DNA of 64,000 nt, taken from Veillonellaceae bacterium. GTDB taxonomy: Bacteria; Bacillota; Negativicutes; Veillonellales; Negativicoccaceae. The position numbers and the translations under genes are program-made. Positions within the stretch are counted from its first letter, which is position 1, and every line of letters starts with the position of its first letter. Under the pieces are notes generated by a model that was not told the origin of the DNA, did no database searches, and saw only the letters and a program-made list of their open reading frames with translations. Location of the stretch: positions 1 to 64,000 of the forward strand of contig JALELM010000019.1 in the NCBI GenBank assembly GCA_022771805.1. The letters run 5' to 3'. Positions 17,094 through 26,292 of the stretch are shown piece after piece.

Positions 17094-18464
17094 ATGGCCT
17101 GTTTTTCCGAGGAAGAAATTCGCCGGGCAACCGGGGCGACGCTTGTTTCCGGGTCCGCGGCACGGCCGACGACTTCGGTCGCAACGGACAGCCGGACGAT
17201 CGCTGCCGGGGCGCTGTTTGTGGCGTTGCGCGGGGAACGCTTCGATGGTCACGACTTTGTGGCGAAGGCGGTGGAGTCTGGGGCGGCGGCCGTGCTGGTC
17301 GAGCGGGCTGTAGACAATCTGCCGGCAAATGTGGCACAATGGGTAGTATCGGATACCCTGCGCGCGCTACAAGATTTGGCGCGCTTTCATCGGCGGCGCT
17401 TTTCTATTCCGGTTGTTGCGGTAACGGGTTCAAATGGCAAGACAACCACGAAAGAAATGATCGCGGCGGTTCTGGCGGAGAAGTACCTCGTCTGCAAGAC
17501 AGAGAAAAATTATAATAATGAAATCGGCTTGCCGTTGACTCTGTTGCAGCTGACGGAGGAGCATGGCGCCTGCGTTGTGGAAATGGGTATGCGCGGCCGG
17601 GGGCAGATCGCGGAATTGGCAGCCGTTGCCGAGCCGACGGTCGGCGTGGTGACCAATGTCGGCGTGGCACATATTGAAATTCTGGGCAGCCAGAAGGAAA
17701 TCGCCGCCGCCAAGCAGGAGTTGATCGAGGCGTTGCCGGAGACGGGCACGGCGGTTCTGAACGTGGACGATCCGCGTGTCGCCGAGATGGCGGGTGTCGC
17801 CCGTTGTCGTGTCATCGGTTGCGGGTTTCAGCCCTCGGCGATGGTGCGGGCGATTGACGTGCAATATGCGGAAGGGCGGACGAAATTCACCTGCCGCTTG
17901 TTTGATGAAGTGTTTGCACTGACTTTGCAGCTGCTCGGCGAGCACAATGTGTACAATGCGTTGCTGGCCATCGCGGTCGGCCGTGTGCTCGGTGTGAACA
18001 GTCGCAGAATTCGCCAGGCTTTCCAGAATTTGTCGCCGGAAGGGCAGCGTCAGGAAGTGGTGCGGCTCGGGGGCATACAGTTCATCAACGATGCCTATAA
18101 TGCCAATCCGGTGTCCTTGGCGATGGCACTCAAGACTCTGTTTCAATTCGGCGAGGGTCGCAAGGTTGCCGTTCTCGGGGATATGCTCGAGCTCGGAGAA
18201 CGGGCGCGGGCATTTCATCGCGAGATGGGAACGGCCGTTGCACAGGTGGGGGTTGCCGTACTGCTGACGGTAGGCGATTTGGCAGCCGAAATGATCGAAC
18301 CCGCCGCGGCGGCCGGTGTCGAGACACATGCCTGCCGCAGTACGAAAGAGGCACTGGCGGTATTGCGCGAACTGTTACATGACGGTGATATTGTGCTGGT
18401 CAAAGGATCGCATTCGATGCACATGGAAAATATCATTACCGATTGGAAAGAAGGAAATCATTGA
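17094..18464 (+). CDS. murF: UDP-MurNAc-tripeptide:D-Ala-D-Ala ligase
   Basis: A 456-residue Mur ligase that completes the UDP-MurNAc-pentapeptide. It has T-D-S-R-T-I-A-A-G-A-L-F-V-A-L-R-G near the N-terminus, the ATP motif V-T-G-S-N-G-K-T-T-T-K (about residues 105-115) and N-D-A-Y-N-A-N-P-V-S in the C-terminal domain, all typical of MurF. It overlaps mraY by one base (TGATG), indicating translational coupling. Confidence 0.96.
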   Translation: MACFSEEEIRRATGATLVSGSAARPTTSVATDSRTIAAGALFVALRGERFDGHDFVAKAVESGAAAVLVERAVDNLPANVAQWVVSDTLRALQDLARFHRRRFSIPVVAVTGSNGKTTTKEMIAAVLAEKYLVCKTEKNYNNEIGLPLTLLQLTEEHGACVVEMGMRGRGQIAELAAVAEPTVGVVTNVGVAHIEILGSQKEIAAAKQELIEALPETGTAVLNVDDPRVAEMAGVARCRVIGCGFQPSAMVRAIDVQYAEGRTKFTCRLFDEVFALTLQLLGEHNVYNALLAIAVGRVLGVNSRRIRQAFQNLSPEGQRQEVVRLGGIQFINDAYNANPVSLAMALKTLFQFGEGRKVAVLGDMLELGERARAFHREMGTAVAQVGVAVLLTVGDLAAEMIEPAAAAGVETHACRSTKEALAVLRELLHDGDIVLVKGSHSMHMENIITDWKEGNH

Positions 18465-19417
18465 TGTGGGATTCGTTTTTGCCGACAGCACTGCTGGCTT
18501 TTGCGGTGATGTCGGTATGCGGTTTTTTGGGGTTACCTCTGTTGCGGCACTGGAATGCCCGCCAGGAAGTGCGGGAAGAAGGACCGCAAAGCCATCGCAG
18601 CAAGGCGGGAACGCCGACGATGGGCGGTCTCCTGATGGCGGCGGCTCTGATCATTACATTGGCGATCGGCGGCCGCGTAACCGCGCAGGTCGGCTGGCTG
18701 CTCTTTCTGGTGTTGGGGCATGTATTGCTCGGTTTCGTCGATGACGGAATCAAAGCCGTGTACAAGCGCAATCTTGGCTTGACGGCCAAACAAAAGCTGG
18801 CGGGACAATTGGTACTCGCGGCGATATTTACCTACGGACTGGTTGTACAATTGGAAATGCCGACGGTTCTGCACATACCCTTTTTCGGTTGGGAGTGGCC
18901 GTTGGGATACGGCTATTGGTTTTTCGCCGCACTCGTCATCGTCGGCACGACAAATGCGGTGAATCTGACGGACGGCTTGGACGGTCTGGCGGCGGGGACA
19001 TCCGCCATTGCCGCTATGGCTTTTGTTTGGGTCGCGGCCGCGCTCAATGCTCCGGTTGCGGCTGAATTTGCCGCAGCGGTGGCGGGCGTATGTCTCGGCT
19101 TTTTGCTTTTCAACTACCATCCGGCCAAGGTGTTTATGGGTGATACCGGCTCGCTGGCATTGGGCGCGGCGTTTGCCGGCTTGGCACTCTTGCTGCGGGC
19201 GGAATTGCTGCTGGTCATCATCGGCGGCATCTTTGTTGCGGAAGCGGTTTCCGTAATTTTACAGGTGGGTTCATTCAAGCTGCGCGGCAAGAGAATTTTC
19301 CGCATGAGTCCGTTGCACCACCATTTTGAACTCGGGGGAATGCCGGAAGTGCGCGTGGTGCATGTATTCTGGCTGGCTGGGGTCGTTCTGGCGATCCTCG
19401 GAATTTGTGTGCGGTAA
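18464..19417 (+). CDS. mraY: Phospho-N-acetylmuramoyl-pentapeptide transferase
   Basis: A 317-residue polytopic membrane enzyme that transfers phospho-MurNAc-pentapeptide to undecaprenyl phosphate, giving lipid I. Family motifs are present: S-H-R-S-K-A-G-T-P-T-M-G-G, G-F-V-D-D-G-I-K (catalytic aspartates), N-A-V-N-L-T-D-G-L-D-G-L-A, F-M-G-D-T-G-S-L-A-L-G and the loop M-S-P-L-H-H-H-F-E. I chose the ATG overlapping the murF stop; a start at 18443 would lie inside murF. Confidence 0.97.
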   Translation: MWDSFLPTALLAFAVMSVCGFLGLPLLRHWNARQEVREEGPQSHRSKAGTPTMGGLLMAAALIITLAIGGRVTAQVGWLLFLVLGHVLLGFVDDGIKAVYKRNLGLTAKQKLAGQLVLAAIFTYGLVVQLEMPTVLHIPFFGWEWPLGYGYWFFAALVIVGTTNAVNLTDGLDGLAAGTSAIAAMAFVWVAAALNAPVAAEFAAAVAGVCLGFLLFNYHPAKVFMGDTGSLALGAAFAGLALLLRAELLLVIIGGIFVAEAVSVILQVGSFKLRGKRIFRMSPLHHHFELGGMPEVRVVHVFWLAGVVLAILGICVR

Positions 19418-19432
19418 TCGTACCGTATCGGC

Positions 19433-19461
19433 TTGTTACACGCGGCATTTCGTACTATACT
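19433..19461 (+). promoter_or_regulatory. Internal sigma-70-type promoter upstream of murD
   Basis: TTGTTA at 19433-19438 and TATACT at 19456-19461 are 17 bp apart, in the only long gap (92 bp) between mraY and murD. It would provide separate transcription of murD-murG-murC-ddl-ftsQ. Confidence 0.6.
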
Positions 19462-19509
19462 TATGGGTATGGGTATAGATGAATAATCATTCAAGAAGCG
19501 GGGACAACT

Positions 19510-20868
19510 ATGGATTTTTCGCAACAACATGTGTTGGTGGTGGGAGCCGGTATCAGCGGCATCGGCGCGGCGCGGGCATTGGCTAAGCAGGGCGCGAAAG
19601 TCACGCTGTCCGACTTGGTCAGTCTTTCCGCCGAACGGACGGCGGCGCTGAGCGGTTTGGGCATCGAGTGTGTGTTCGGGACGCAGAAAGTCAGCCTGCT
19701 TGCCGGTGTCGACTCGGTCGTGCTGTCGCCGGGGATCGCGCGGACGGTACCGCTGGTTGCGGCGGCGGAGCGTGACGGCATCCCGGTGACTGCGGAATTG
19801 GAATTGGCCTATCGTTTGGCTGCGGCACCTTTTTATGCGATAACGGGAACGAACGGCAAGACGACGACTACCACGTTGTTGGGGGATATGATCGCGGCAG
19901 CCGGTTTGCCGCACCTGGTCGGCGGCAATATCGGCTCCGCGCTCTCGGAGCAGGCGGATACTTTGCAGGAAGACGGAGTCATCGTGGCGGAAGTATCCAG
20001 CTTTCAGTTGGAGAGTATCGTCGATTTCCGACCGCATGCGGCGGTTATTTTGAATATTACCCCGGATCATTTTGAACGCCACGGCGATATGGCGGGATAT
20101 GTACGGGCGAAAGCGCGGATTTTCGAGAATCAGGAAGCGGGCGATATGCTTATCCTGAATGCCCATGATCCGTATGCCGCGGACATGGCGCAACGGGCGC
20201 GTGCGACGGTTTGGTGGCTGGATACCGAGGCGCCGACCGAACGGGGAGCGTATATTGAAGCCGGCGTGATGTACTTACGCAAGGATGAGGATCCGGTGCG
20301 TCTTGTTGCCTTGGACGAATTGCAATTGCGCGGCAGTCACAATTGGGTGAACATGCTGGCGGCGGCCTTGCTGGCGTGGGAGGCGGGGGTGCCTCTGCGC
20401 GTGATCCGCGGCGTGCTTCGCGTATTTTCCGGTTTAGAGCACCGGGTGGAGTATGTAACGACGAAAAACGGAATTGCCTATTATAACGACTCCAAGGCAA
20501 CCAATACCGACGCAACGGTGAAAGCGGTGGCGGGATTTGCCGCGCCGCCGGTGCTGATTACGGGCGGTTATGATAAGGGAACGGATTTGACGGACTTGGC
20601 ACAGGCCATGGCGGCTTGCTGCGGCGTGGTTTTGTTCGGTGCTTCTGCGGAACGTTTTGCCACGGCGGCACAGGCGGCCGGGGCGACGGGTATGGTGCGT
20701 GCGGAGAGTATGACGGAAGCCGTGCGGGAAGCGACCCGGCTGGCGCAGGAACACCGAGCCGAAGCGGTATTGTTCTCGCCGGCGGCCTCGAGCTTTGACC
20801 GGTATCGCAATTACCGCGAGCGTGGGCGCGCGTTTAAGGCGGCTGTCGCCGAATTGGAGGAAGCATGA
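19510..20868 (+). CDS. murD: UDP-MurNAc-L-alanine:D-glutamate ligase
   Basis: A 452-residue Mur ligase adding D-glutamate. The N-terminal Rossmann-like domain opens V-L-V-V-G-A-G-I-S-G-I-G-A-A. The ATP motif I-T-G-T-N-G-K-T-T-T-T-T-L lies near residues 114-126. Y-Y-N-D-S-K-A-T-N-T-D-A-T and F-S-P-A-A-S-S-F-D-R-Y-R are classic MurD signatures. The ftsW gene that often follows murD is absent; murG starts within the murD stop (ATGA). Confidence 0.96.
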   Translation: MDFSQQHVLVVGAGISGIGAARALAKQGAKVTLSDLVSLSAERTAALSGLGIECVFGTQKVSLLAGVDSVVLSPGIARTVPLVAAAERDGIPVTAELELAYRLAAAPFYAITGTNGKTTTTTLLGDMIAAAGLPHLVGGNIGSALSEQADTLQEDGVIVAEVSSFQLESIVDFRPHAAVILNITPDHFERHGDMAGYVRAKARIFENQEAGDMLILNAHDPYAADMAQRARATVWWLDTEAPTERGAYIEAGVMYLRKDEDPVRLVALDELQLRGSHNWVNMLAAALLAWEAGVPLRVIRGVLRVFSGLEHRVEYVTTKNGIAYYNDSKATNTDATVKAVAGFAAPPVLITGGYDKGTDLTDLAQAMAACCGVVLFGASAERFATAAQAAGATGMVRAESMTEAVREATRLAQEHRAEAVLFSPAASSFDRYRNYRERGRAFKAAVAELEEA

Positions 20869-21959
20869 GGCGTGTCATTATTTCCGGCGGCGGGACGGGC
20901 GGACATATTTATCCGGCGCTGACCATCGCCGAAGAGATGGCACGGTTGCAGCCTACGGAATTTCTTTTCGTCGGCAGTGAAGACGGCTTGGAAAGCGAGT
21001 TGGTGCCGAAAGCGGGCTATCCGTTTACGACCTTGCGTGTACACGGCTTGCAGCGCCGCCTGACCTTGAAAAATTTCAAGGCGGCGGGCGAAGCGCTGAG
21101 CAGCATGGCCAAGGCGCGGACGCTGCTCCGGAAATTTCGGCCGGAGGTCGTCATCGGTACGGGCGGCTATGTATGCGGGCCGATCGTCCTGGCGGCGGCA
21201 TTGCAGCGGATTCCGACACTGATTCAGGAACAGAATGTGGTTCCGGGCATGACGAACAGTATCCTGGCTCGATTTGTCCGGAGGGTGGCGCTCGGTTATG
21301 CGGAAGCAGCAAGCGCTTTTCACGGCGCGAAATGTGTATATACGGGCAACCCGATTCGCCGAGCCGTGCTCATGGCGGAACGGGAAGAGTCCCGCGCGAA
21401 ATTCGGGATTCCGGCGGAGCAGTTTACCGTGCTGGTTGCCGGCGGCAGCCGCGGGGCGCAAAGTATCAATAATGCGATGCGGGATGTGCTGGCGTACTAC
21501 ACAGCCCGGCCGGAAGTGACCGTCATGCATGTGACGGGAGAGGCCGAGTACGAGCGGATGCGGACGGCGTTGCCGGCCGATTTGCCGCAGGAACGGCTGC
21601 GGGTATATGCGTACTTGCACGATATGCCGGCCGCCTTGGCTGCGGCGGATTTGGTGGTCTATCGAGCCGGCGCGGTAGGCTTGGCGGAATTGACCGCACG
21701 CGGGTTGCCGGCCATTTTGGTGCCGTATCCGTATGCTACGGCCGATCATCAGCGGCGCAATGCCGCAGTACTGGAGCGAGCCGGTGCGGCAACGGTCATC
21801 GAGAACAGCGCCTTGACCGGTGCCGGTTTGACGGCTGCTATCGAAGAATTGCGGCATGAGCCGAAGCGGCTGGCAAGCATGGCGGAGGCCTCCCGTCGCT
21901 TGGGAAAACCGGAGGCTGCTACGGAAATCGCCAAGTTGGCATTTTCTTTAATCGGGTGA
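20865..21959 (+). CDS. murG: Lipid II synthase (UDP-GlcNAc transferase)
   Basis: A 364-residue GT28 glycosyltransferase that adds GlcNAc to lipid I on the inner face of the membrane. The N-terminal S-G-G-G-T-G-G-H-I-Y-P-A-L, the loop G-T-G-G-Y-V-C-G-P, E-Q-N-V-V-P-G-M-T-N and the C-terminal Y-R-A-G-A-V-G-L-A-E-L nucleotide-binding segment are intact. GGAGGAA precedes the ATG, which overlaps the murD stop. murC starts 6 bp downstream. Confidence 0.97.
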   Translation: MRRVIISGGGTGGHIYPALTIAEEMARLQPTEFLFVGSEDGLESELVPKAGYPFTTLRVHGLQRRLTLKNFKAAGEALSSMAKARTLLRKFRPEVVIGTGGYVCGPIVLAAALQRIPTLIQEQNVVPGMTNSILARFVRRVALGYAEAASAFHGAKCVYTGNPIRRAVLMAEREESRAKFGIPAEQFTVLVAGGSRGAQSINNAMRDVLAYYTARPEVTVMHVTGEAEYERMRTALPADLPQERLRVYAYLHDMPAALAAADLVVYRAGAVGLAELTARGLPAILVPYPYATADHQRRNAAVLERAGAATVIENSALTGAGLTAAIEELRHEPKRLASMAEASRRLGKPEAATEIAKLAFSLIG

Positions 21960-21965
21960 TTTACT

Positions 21966-23336
21966 ATGCAATTGGAAGCATATCGACATATACATTTAGT
22001 GGGAATCGGTGGCGTGGGCATGCGCGCTATTGCACATGTGTTGCTGCAGCGCGGGGCGCAGGTCTCCGGTTCGGATAACAGCCCCGGCGACTTCGTCGAA
22101 ACCTTACGTGCCGCCGGTGCTACCATTTATACCGGGCACAGTCCGCAGTATGTCAGCGGCGCGGATCTTGTGGTCGTGTCGACGGCAATTCGGGCGGATA
22201 ATGTCGAGGTACTGGCCGCCAAAGAAGCGGGTATTCCCGTTGTTCACCGCTCCGATATCGTGACGGCGCTGATGAACGAAGGAAAAGGCATCGCCGTTGC
22301 GGGAGCACACGGCAAGACGACGACCACATCGATGATCGGTCAGGTATTGGAAGAAAGCGCTTTGGATCCGACCATCATTATCGGCGGGGAAGTGGCGTAT
22401 TTGCGCGGCAACTCCAAGCGGGGGCGCGGTGAATGGGTCTTGGCGGAAGCCGACGAAAGTGACGGCTCGTTTCTGAAGTTGCACCCGTACATTGCGGTGG
22501 TGACGAATATCGAGGACGACCACCTGGATTATTACGGTTCACTGGAAAAGATCCGGGAGACATTTGCCGAGTTTTTGGCGCATGTCCATTCCGAGAACGG
22601 TCTGGCCGTTCTTTGCACGGAAAATGAAAATATTCGGGAACTGTTGCCGCAGATGTCCTGCCCGTATACAACTTACGGCTTTTCTTCGACAAACGATTAT
22701 TATGCCACGGACATTCACTACTTGGACGGGCGGCTGCATTTTCGGGCGCATGCGCAGGGAAAAGAAATCGGCGAGATCGTCCTGCAGGTGCCCGGGCATT
22801 ACAATGTACTGAACGCCTTGGCGGCATTGGCCGTCGGCACGGCGGTCGGGCTGGAGTTTGCGGAAATTGCTGCGGCGTTGCGGCATTTTACCGGGACCAA
22901 GCGACGTTTTCAGACCTTGCTGAAAAATGATACCGTCTGGCTGGTGGATGATTATGCGCACCATCCGACGGAAATCAAAGCGGCGTTGAAAGCGGCGAAG
23001 GATGTAGCGGCACAGCGAGTGATTTGCGCGTTCCAGCCGCACCGATATACGCGCACCCGTTTATTACAGGACGAGTTTGCCGATGCGTTTCGCGATGCGG
23101 ATATCGTTATTTTTACGGATATTTATGCAGCGGGCGAAGATCCGTTGCCGGGAGTAGACGGCGCACTGTTACCGAAATTGGCGGCCAAATACAATGCCGA
23201 TGTCCGTTATGTGCCGGATGTAACGGCGCTGCCGAGCTATTTACGCAAGCTGGCACGGCCGGGTGATTTGCTGATTACGATGGGAGCCGGCGATATTTGT
23301 CGGAGTGCGTATCGTCTGGCGGCGGAGTGGAAGTAA
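21966..23336 (+). CDS. murC: UDP-MurNAc:L-alanine ligase
   Basis: A 456-residue Mur ligase adding the first stem residue. It opens H-L-V-G-I-G-G-V-G-M-R-A-I-A and carries the ATP motif G-A-H-G-K-T-T-T-T-S-M (about residues 114-124), E-A-D-E-S-D-G-S-F and V-D-D-Y-A-H-H-P-T-E-I. These motifs distinguish MurC from MurD and Mpl. The murB gene that follows murC in many clusters is absent; ddl takes its place. Confidence 0.96.
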   Translation: MQLEAYRHIHLVGIGGVGMRAIAHVLLQRGAQVSGSDNSPGDFVETLRAAGATIYTGHSPQYVSGADLVVVSTAIRADNVEVLAAKEAGIPVVHRSDIVTALMNEGKGIAVAGAHGKTTTTSMIGQVLEESALDPTIIIGGEVAYLRGNSKRGRGEWVLAEADESDGSFLKLHPYIAVVTNIEDDHLDYYGSLEKIRETFAEFLAHVHSENGLAVLCTENENIRELLPQMSCPYTTYGFSSTNDYYATDIHYLDGRLHFRAHAQGKEIGEIVLQVPGHYNVLNALAALAVGTAVGLEFAEIAAALRHFTGTKRRFQTLLKNDTVWLVDDYAHHPTEIKAALKAAKDVAAQRVICAFQPHRYTRTRLLQDEFADAFRDADIVIFTDIYAAGEDPLPGVDGALLPKLAAKYNADVRYVPDVTALPSYLRKLARPGDLLITMGAGDICRSAYRLAAEWK

Positions 23337-23347
23337 GGGATAGAGAG

Positions 23348-24286
23348 ATGAAACTGACGAAGGATACGAAAATTTTGGTCGTGCTGGGCGGCCCGTCCAC
23401 GGAGGCGGAGGTTTCCCGGCGAACCGGGGCGGCGGTTGCGCAGGCGTTGCAGACGGCGGGCTATCCGGTGGAAGTGCTGGAATTTGTCCCCGCAACGGCA
23501 CAGGCGGATATCATTGCCGCTGCGCCGGGAGTGGTATTCAATGCACTGCACGGTCGTTACGGCGAAGACGGCGCGATCCAACATATTTTGGAGATGAGCG
23601 GCATTCCGTACACCGGCTCGGGACCGGTGGCAAGCGCCGTGACGGTGGACAAAGTTGTCAGCAAGCGTCTGCTCATGCAGGCGGGGCTGCCCACGGCGGA
23701 ATTTACCGCGTATACCGAGCAGCAGACGAGGGAAGAAATATGCGCGGATATCCGGGCGCGATTTACCTTTCCCGTGGTGATTAAAGCGCCGCAGCAGGGC
23801 TCGACGATCGGGATCCGGGTGGTGCATACCGCCGAGGAATTGGCACCGGCGGTGGACGAAGCGTTTCGGTACGACTCGTTCATCATGGCGGAACGATTTC
23901 TTGCGGGCGACGAGTTCACCGCTTCGGTGCTGAACGGCAAGGTGTTGCCGCTGATCCGGATTGTCCCGCATTCCGGGATGTATGACTATACCGCGAAATA
24001 TACGGCCGGCGCGACGGACTACTTGGTGCCGGCGCCGATTTCGCCGGAATTGACGCAGGAGATGCAGGCTTTGGCCAAACAGGCCTATGAACTAATGGGC
24101 TGCTGCGGGGTGGCACGTGTCGACTTTATGACGGATACAGCCGGTAAGCCCTATATTTTGGAATTGAACACGGTACCGGGGATGACGACGACCAGTCTGG
24201 TACCGAAAGCGGCGCAAGCGGTCGGGATTGATTTCACCGAGCTGTGTGAAGACATTTTACGAACCGCCGCCTGCGGTAAATTGTGA
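23348..24286 (+). CDS. ddl: D-alanine--D-alanine ligase
   Basis: A 312-residue ATP-grasp enzyme making the D-Ala-D-Ala dipeptide used by MurF. Motifs include L-G-G-P-S-T-E-A-E-V-S, F-N-A-L-H-G-R-Y-G-E-D-G-A-I-Q, Y-T-G-S-G-P, M-A-E-R-F-L-A-G-D-E-F and N-T-V-P-G-M-T-T-T-S-L-V-P. The usual H-G of the substrate loop is followed by R-Y rather than the K-G common elsewhere. ATG 23348 is preferred over the frame open to 23297, which overlaps murC. The stop overlaps the ftsQ GTG start. Confidence 0.95.
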   Translation: MKLTKDTKILVVLGGPSTEAEVSRRTGAAVAQALQTAGYPVEVLEFVPATAQADIIAAAPGVVFNALHGRYGEDGAIQHILEMSGIPYTGSGPVASAVTVDKVVSKRLLMQAGLPTAEFTAYTEQQTREEICADIRARFTFPVVIKAPQQGSTIGIRVVHTAEELAPAVDEAFRYDSFIMAERFLAGDEFTASVLNGKVLPLIRIVPHSGMYDYTAKYTAGATDYLVPAPISPELTQEMQALAKQAYELMGCCGVARVDFMTDTAGKPYILELNTVPGMTTTSLVPKAAQAVGIDFTELCEDILRTAACGKL

Positions 24287-25158
24287 GTATGACGGGATTT
24301 CAGGATTTCGAGAGTTTCCGGCAGGAGCAGCGTGCGCGCGAAGCGGGAGAATTCCGCGAGCCGGCAGAGGTGCCGGCGGAACCGGAAGTAACGCCGCACA
24401 AGCCGCAGCGAAGACACCGCCGCATTTTGCGACGAGGCGCGGACACCCCGCCGCCGTGGTATCGCAATCGCACGGTGTACTACCTGATTGTCGTGGTCAT
24501 GCTTCTGATTCTGTTGGCGCTTTGTTTTTTGCCGCTGCCGTTCGGTACGGTAACGCTTACGGGATTGCAGACTCTGGAAGAGCAGGATGTCTATCGGGTA
24601 GCGCGCATCAGTCGACCCGTCAATACATTGCAACTGAGTACGTCGGATACGGAACGCCGTTTGCGAGGCGATTTGCGTATTGCCGATGTCAGCGTGCGCC
24701 GGGAGTTTCCGGCAACCGTCCGTATTCAGATCGAAGAGCGTAAAGCCGTTGCCGTTGCGGAAACGGAATTCGGGTTTGCCGTGTTTGACCGCACGGGGCT
24801 GGTCATCGCGCAGGCACCGGTGATCTACAACACGCAGGCGCCCGTTATCACCGGTAAAAAGTTGGGCAATACACTTTTGGGGGATCGGCTGAAAGATCCG
24901 ACACTGCTGCATGCGCTGCAGTACTTGGCCAAACTCAGCCCGAACGGCTGGAACCAGATCTCGGAAGTCAACATCAGCGATCCGCAGCAAATCGTCGCAT
25001 ATACACGCGACGACATTCCCGTTCGTTTGGGGGACGGCAGTCAGGCGGAGGAACAGGCGGGTTTGTCGGAGAATATGCTGCGGGATATTCGCCTGCGGAA
25101 ATTGGATGTGCTTTTCATCGACGCCAATGTCGGCGCACCTTATATTAAGTTGAAATGA
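24283..25158 (+). CDS. ftsQ: Cell division protein FtsQ/DivIB
   Basis: A 291-residue bitopic divisome protein. A ~65-residue charged cytoplasmic region (many R, K, E) is followed by one membrane segment (about 66-87) and a POTRA domain beginning F-G-T-V-T-L-T-G-L-Q-T-L. The FtsQ beta domain then has V-R-I-Q-I-E-E-R-K-A-V-A and the D-x-x-G-x-V-like turn F-D-R-T-G-L-V-I. The GTG overlaps the ddl stop; ATG 24289 is an alternative start. It connects FtsL/FtsB to the rest of the divisome. Confidence 0.88.
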   Translation: MSMTGFQDFESFRQEQRAREAGEFREPAEVPAEPEVTPHKPQRRHRRILRRGADTPPPWYRNRTVYYLIVVVMLLILLALCFLPLPFGTVTLTGLQTLEEQDVYRVARISRPVNTLQLSTSDTERRLRGDLRIADVSVRREFPATVRIQIEERKAVAVAETEFGFAVFDRTGLVIAQAPVIYNTQAPVITGKKLGNTLLGDRLKDPTLLHALQYLAKLSPNGWNQISEVNISDPQQIVAYTRDDIPVRLGDGSQAEEQAGLSENMLRDIRLRKLDVLFIDANVGAPYIKLK

Positions 25159-25166
25159 GGCAGGTA

Positions 25167-25853
25167 ATGAAAGGAAAACAATTCGCCCTGATCGGGGTCA
25201 GCATTTTGTTGGGGGTGTTGCTGTCCACACAATACAAAAGCAACCAGCTTTTCGAGCATGCGGCCATGAATTTGCGGTCGGAAGATCTCTACAAACAGTT
25301 GATGGAAGTGGAGCGAGAAAATTTGCAACTGAAACGGGATTTGCAGGGGATTCGGGAAGACGGTTACGAAGAAAAAGCGGCCTTGGAGATCAAGAACCTG
25401 AAGTACCTGGCCGGACGTACGGCGGTCGAGGGGCCGGGCGTGCTGATTGTCATTGAAGACAGTCATCAGCCGTTGAAAATGGGAGAGAATCAGAATTTAT
25501 ACATTGTTCACGACGAGGACATCCTGAAGGTGATCAATGAATTGCGCGCTGCCGGAGCGGAGGCGATTTCCATCAATGACCAGCGGCTCATCGGAACCAG
25601 CGAAATCCGCTGCGCCGGCCCGACGATCACGGTGAACGGAAAGCTGTTCGGCCCGCCGTTTCAGGTGAAGGCTATCGGCGATCCGAAGTTGATGGTAGCG
25701 GCGCTCAAAATGCGCGGCGGCATTGTCGACACGCTGAAATATTGGGGGATCGATTTGCACGTGGAGGAGCAGAATCACCTGCGGATCGAAGCGTACAGCG
25801 GTCCGGTGCGCGATGACTTCGCCGTGCCGGTGACGGAGGAGGTGCAGTCATGA
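25167..25853 (+). CDS. DUF881 family protein
   Basis: A 228-residue protein with an N-terminal signal anchor (about residues 5-20), a coiled-coil stretch (L-Y-K-Q-L-M-E-V-E-R-E-N-L-Q-L-K-R-D-L) and a C-terminal alpha/beta domain containing G-P-G-V-L-I-V-I-E-D and R-A-A-G-A-E-A-I-S-I-N-D-Q-R. This pattern is typical of DUF881 proteins, which sit between ftsQ and the small basic protein gene in Firmicutes and Actinobacteria. Their exact role is unknown. ATG 25167 has AGGCAGG upstream; ATG 25155, overlapping the ftsQ stop, is the alternative. Confidence 0.88.
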   Translation: MKGKQFALIGVSILLGVLLSTQYKSNQLFEHAAMNLRSEDLYKQLMEVERENLQLKRDLQGIREDGYEEKAALEIKNLKYLAGRTAVEGPGVLIVIEDSHQPLKMGENQNLYIVHDEDILKVINELRAAGAEAISINDQRLIGTSEIRCAGPTITVNGKLFGPPFQVKAIGDPKLMVAALKMRGGIVDTLKYWGIDLHVEEQNHLRIEAYSGPVRDDFAVPVTEEVQS

Positions 25854-26200
25854 TAGCGGTAAGTCTGGGCTTGTTGCTCGGGATTGTGGTCGGCACCTTG
25901 CTGCCGTGGTCCTTGCCGATTGTCTATGCGCCGTATATTTCAGTTGCGATCATGGCCTGTCTGGATGCTGTTTTCGGCGGCGCCCGAGCCGGTTTGGAAG
26001 GCAAGTATGACAGTGACGTATTTTTCAGCGGTGTAGTAGTCAATACGCTGGTAGCGGGATTGTTCGTTTTCATCGGCAAACGGTTGGGAATTGATATCTA
26101 CTATGTCGCTTTATTGAGTTTCGGCTTACGTATCTTCAACAATACTGCAGTAATTCGCAGAATTTGGCTGGAAGGTCGAAAAAAGAGTATTCCGCGGTAG
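25850..26200 (+). CDS. sbp: Small basic protein (DUF1290)
   Basis: A 116-residue membrane protein with about three hydrophobic segments. It carries the conserved P-Y-I-S-V-A-I-M-A-C-L-D-A-V-F-G-G-A-R-A block and D-V-F-F-S-G-V-V-V-N-T-L. Members are encoded just before ftsZ in many Firmicutes; the function is not established. The ATG overlaps the DUF881 stop (ATGA). Confidence 0.9.
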   Translation: MIAVSLGLLLGIVVGTLLPWSLPIVYAPYISVAIMACLDAVFGGARAGLEGKYDSDVFFSGVVVNTLVAGLFVFIGKRLGIDIYYVALLSFGLRIFNNTAVIRRIWLEGRKKSIPR

Positions 26201-26292
26201 CCTTTTTGGGGCAAATAGTGTAAAATAAACAATAATGAAATAAAAATAACCGTGCACGAGAGAATTATAAAGAACATGAAGGAGGAAATCCG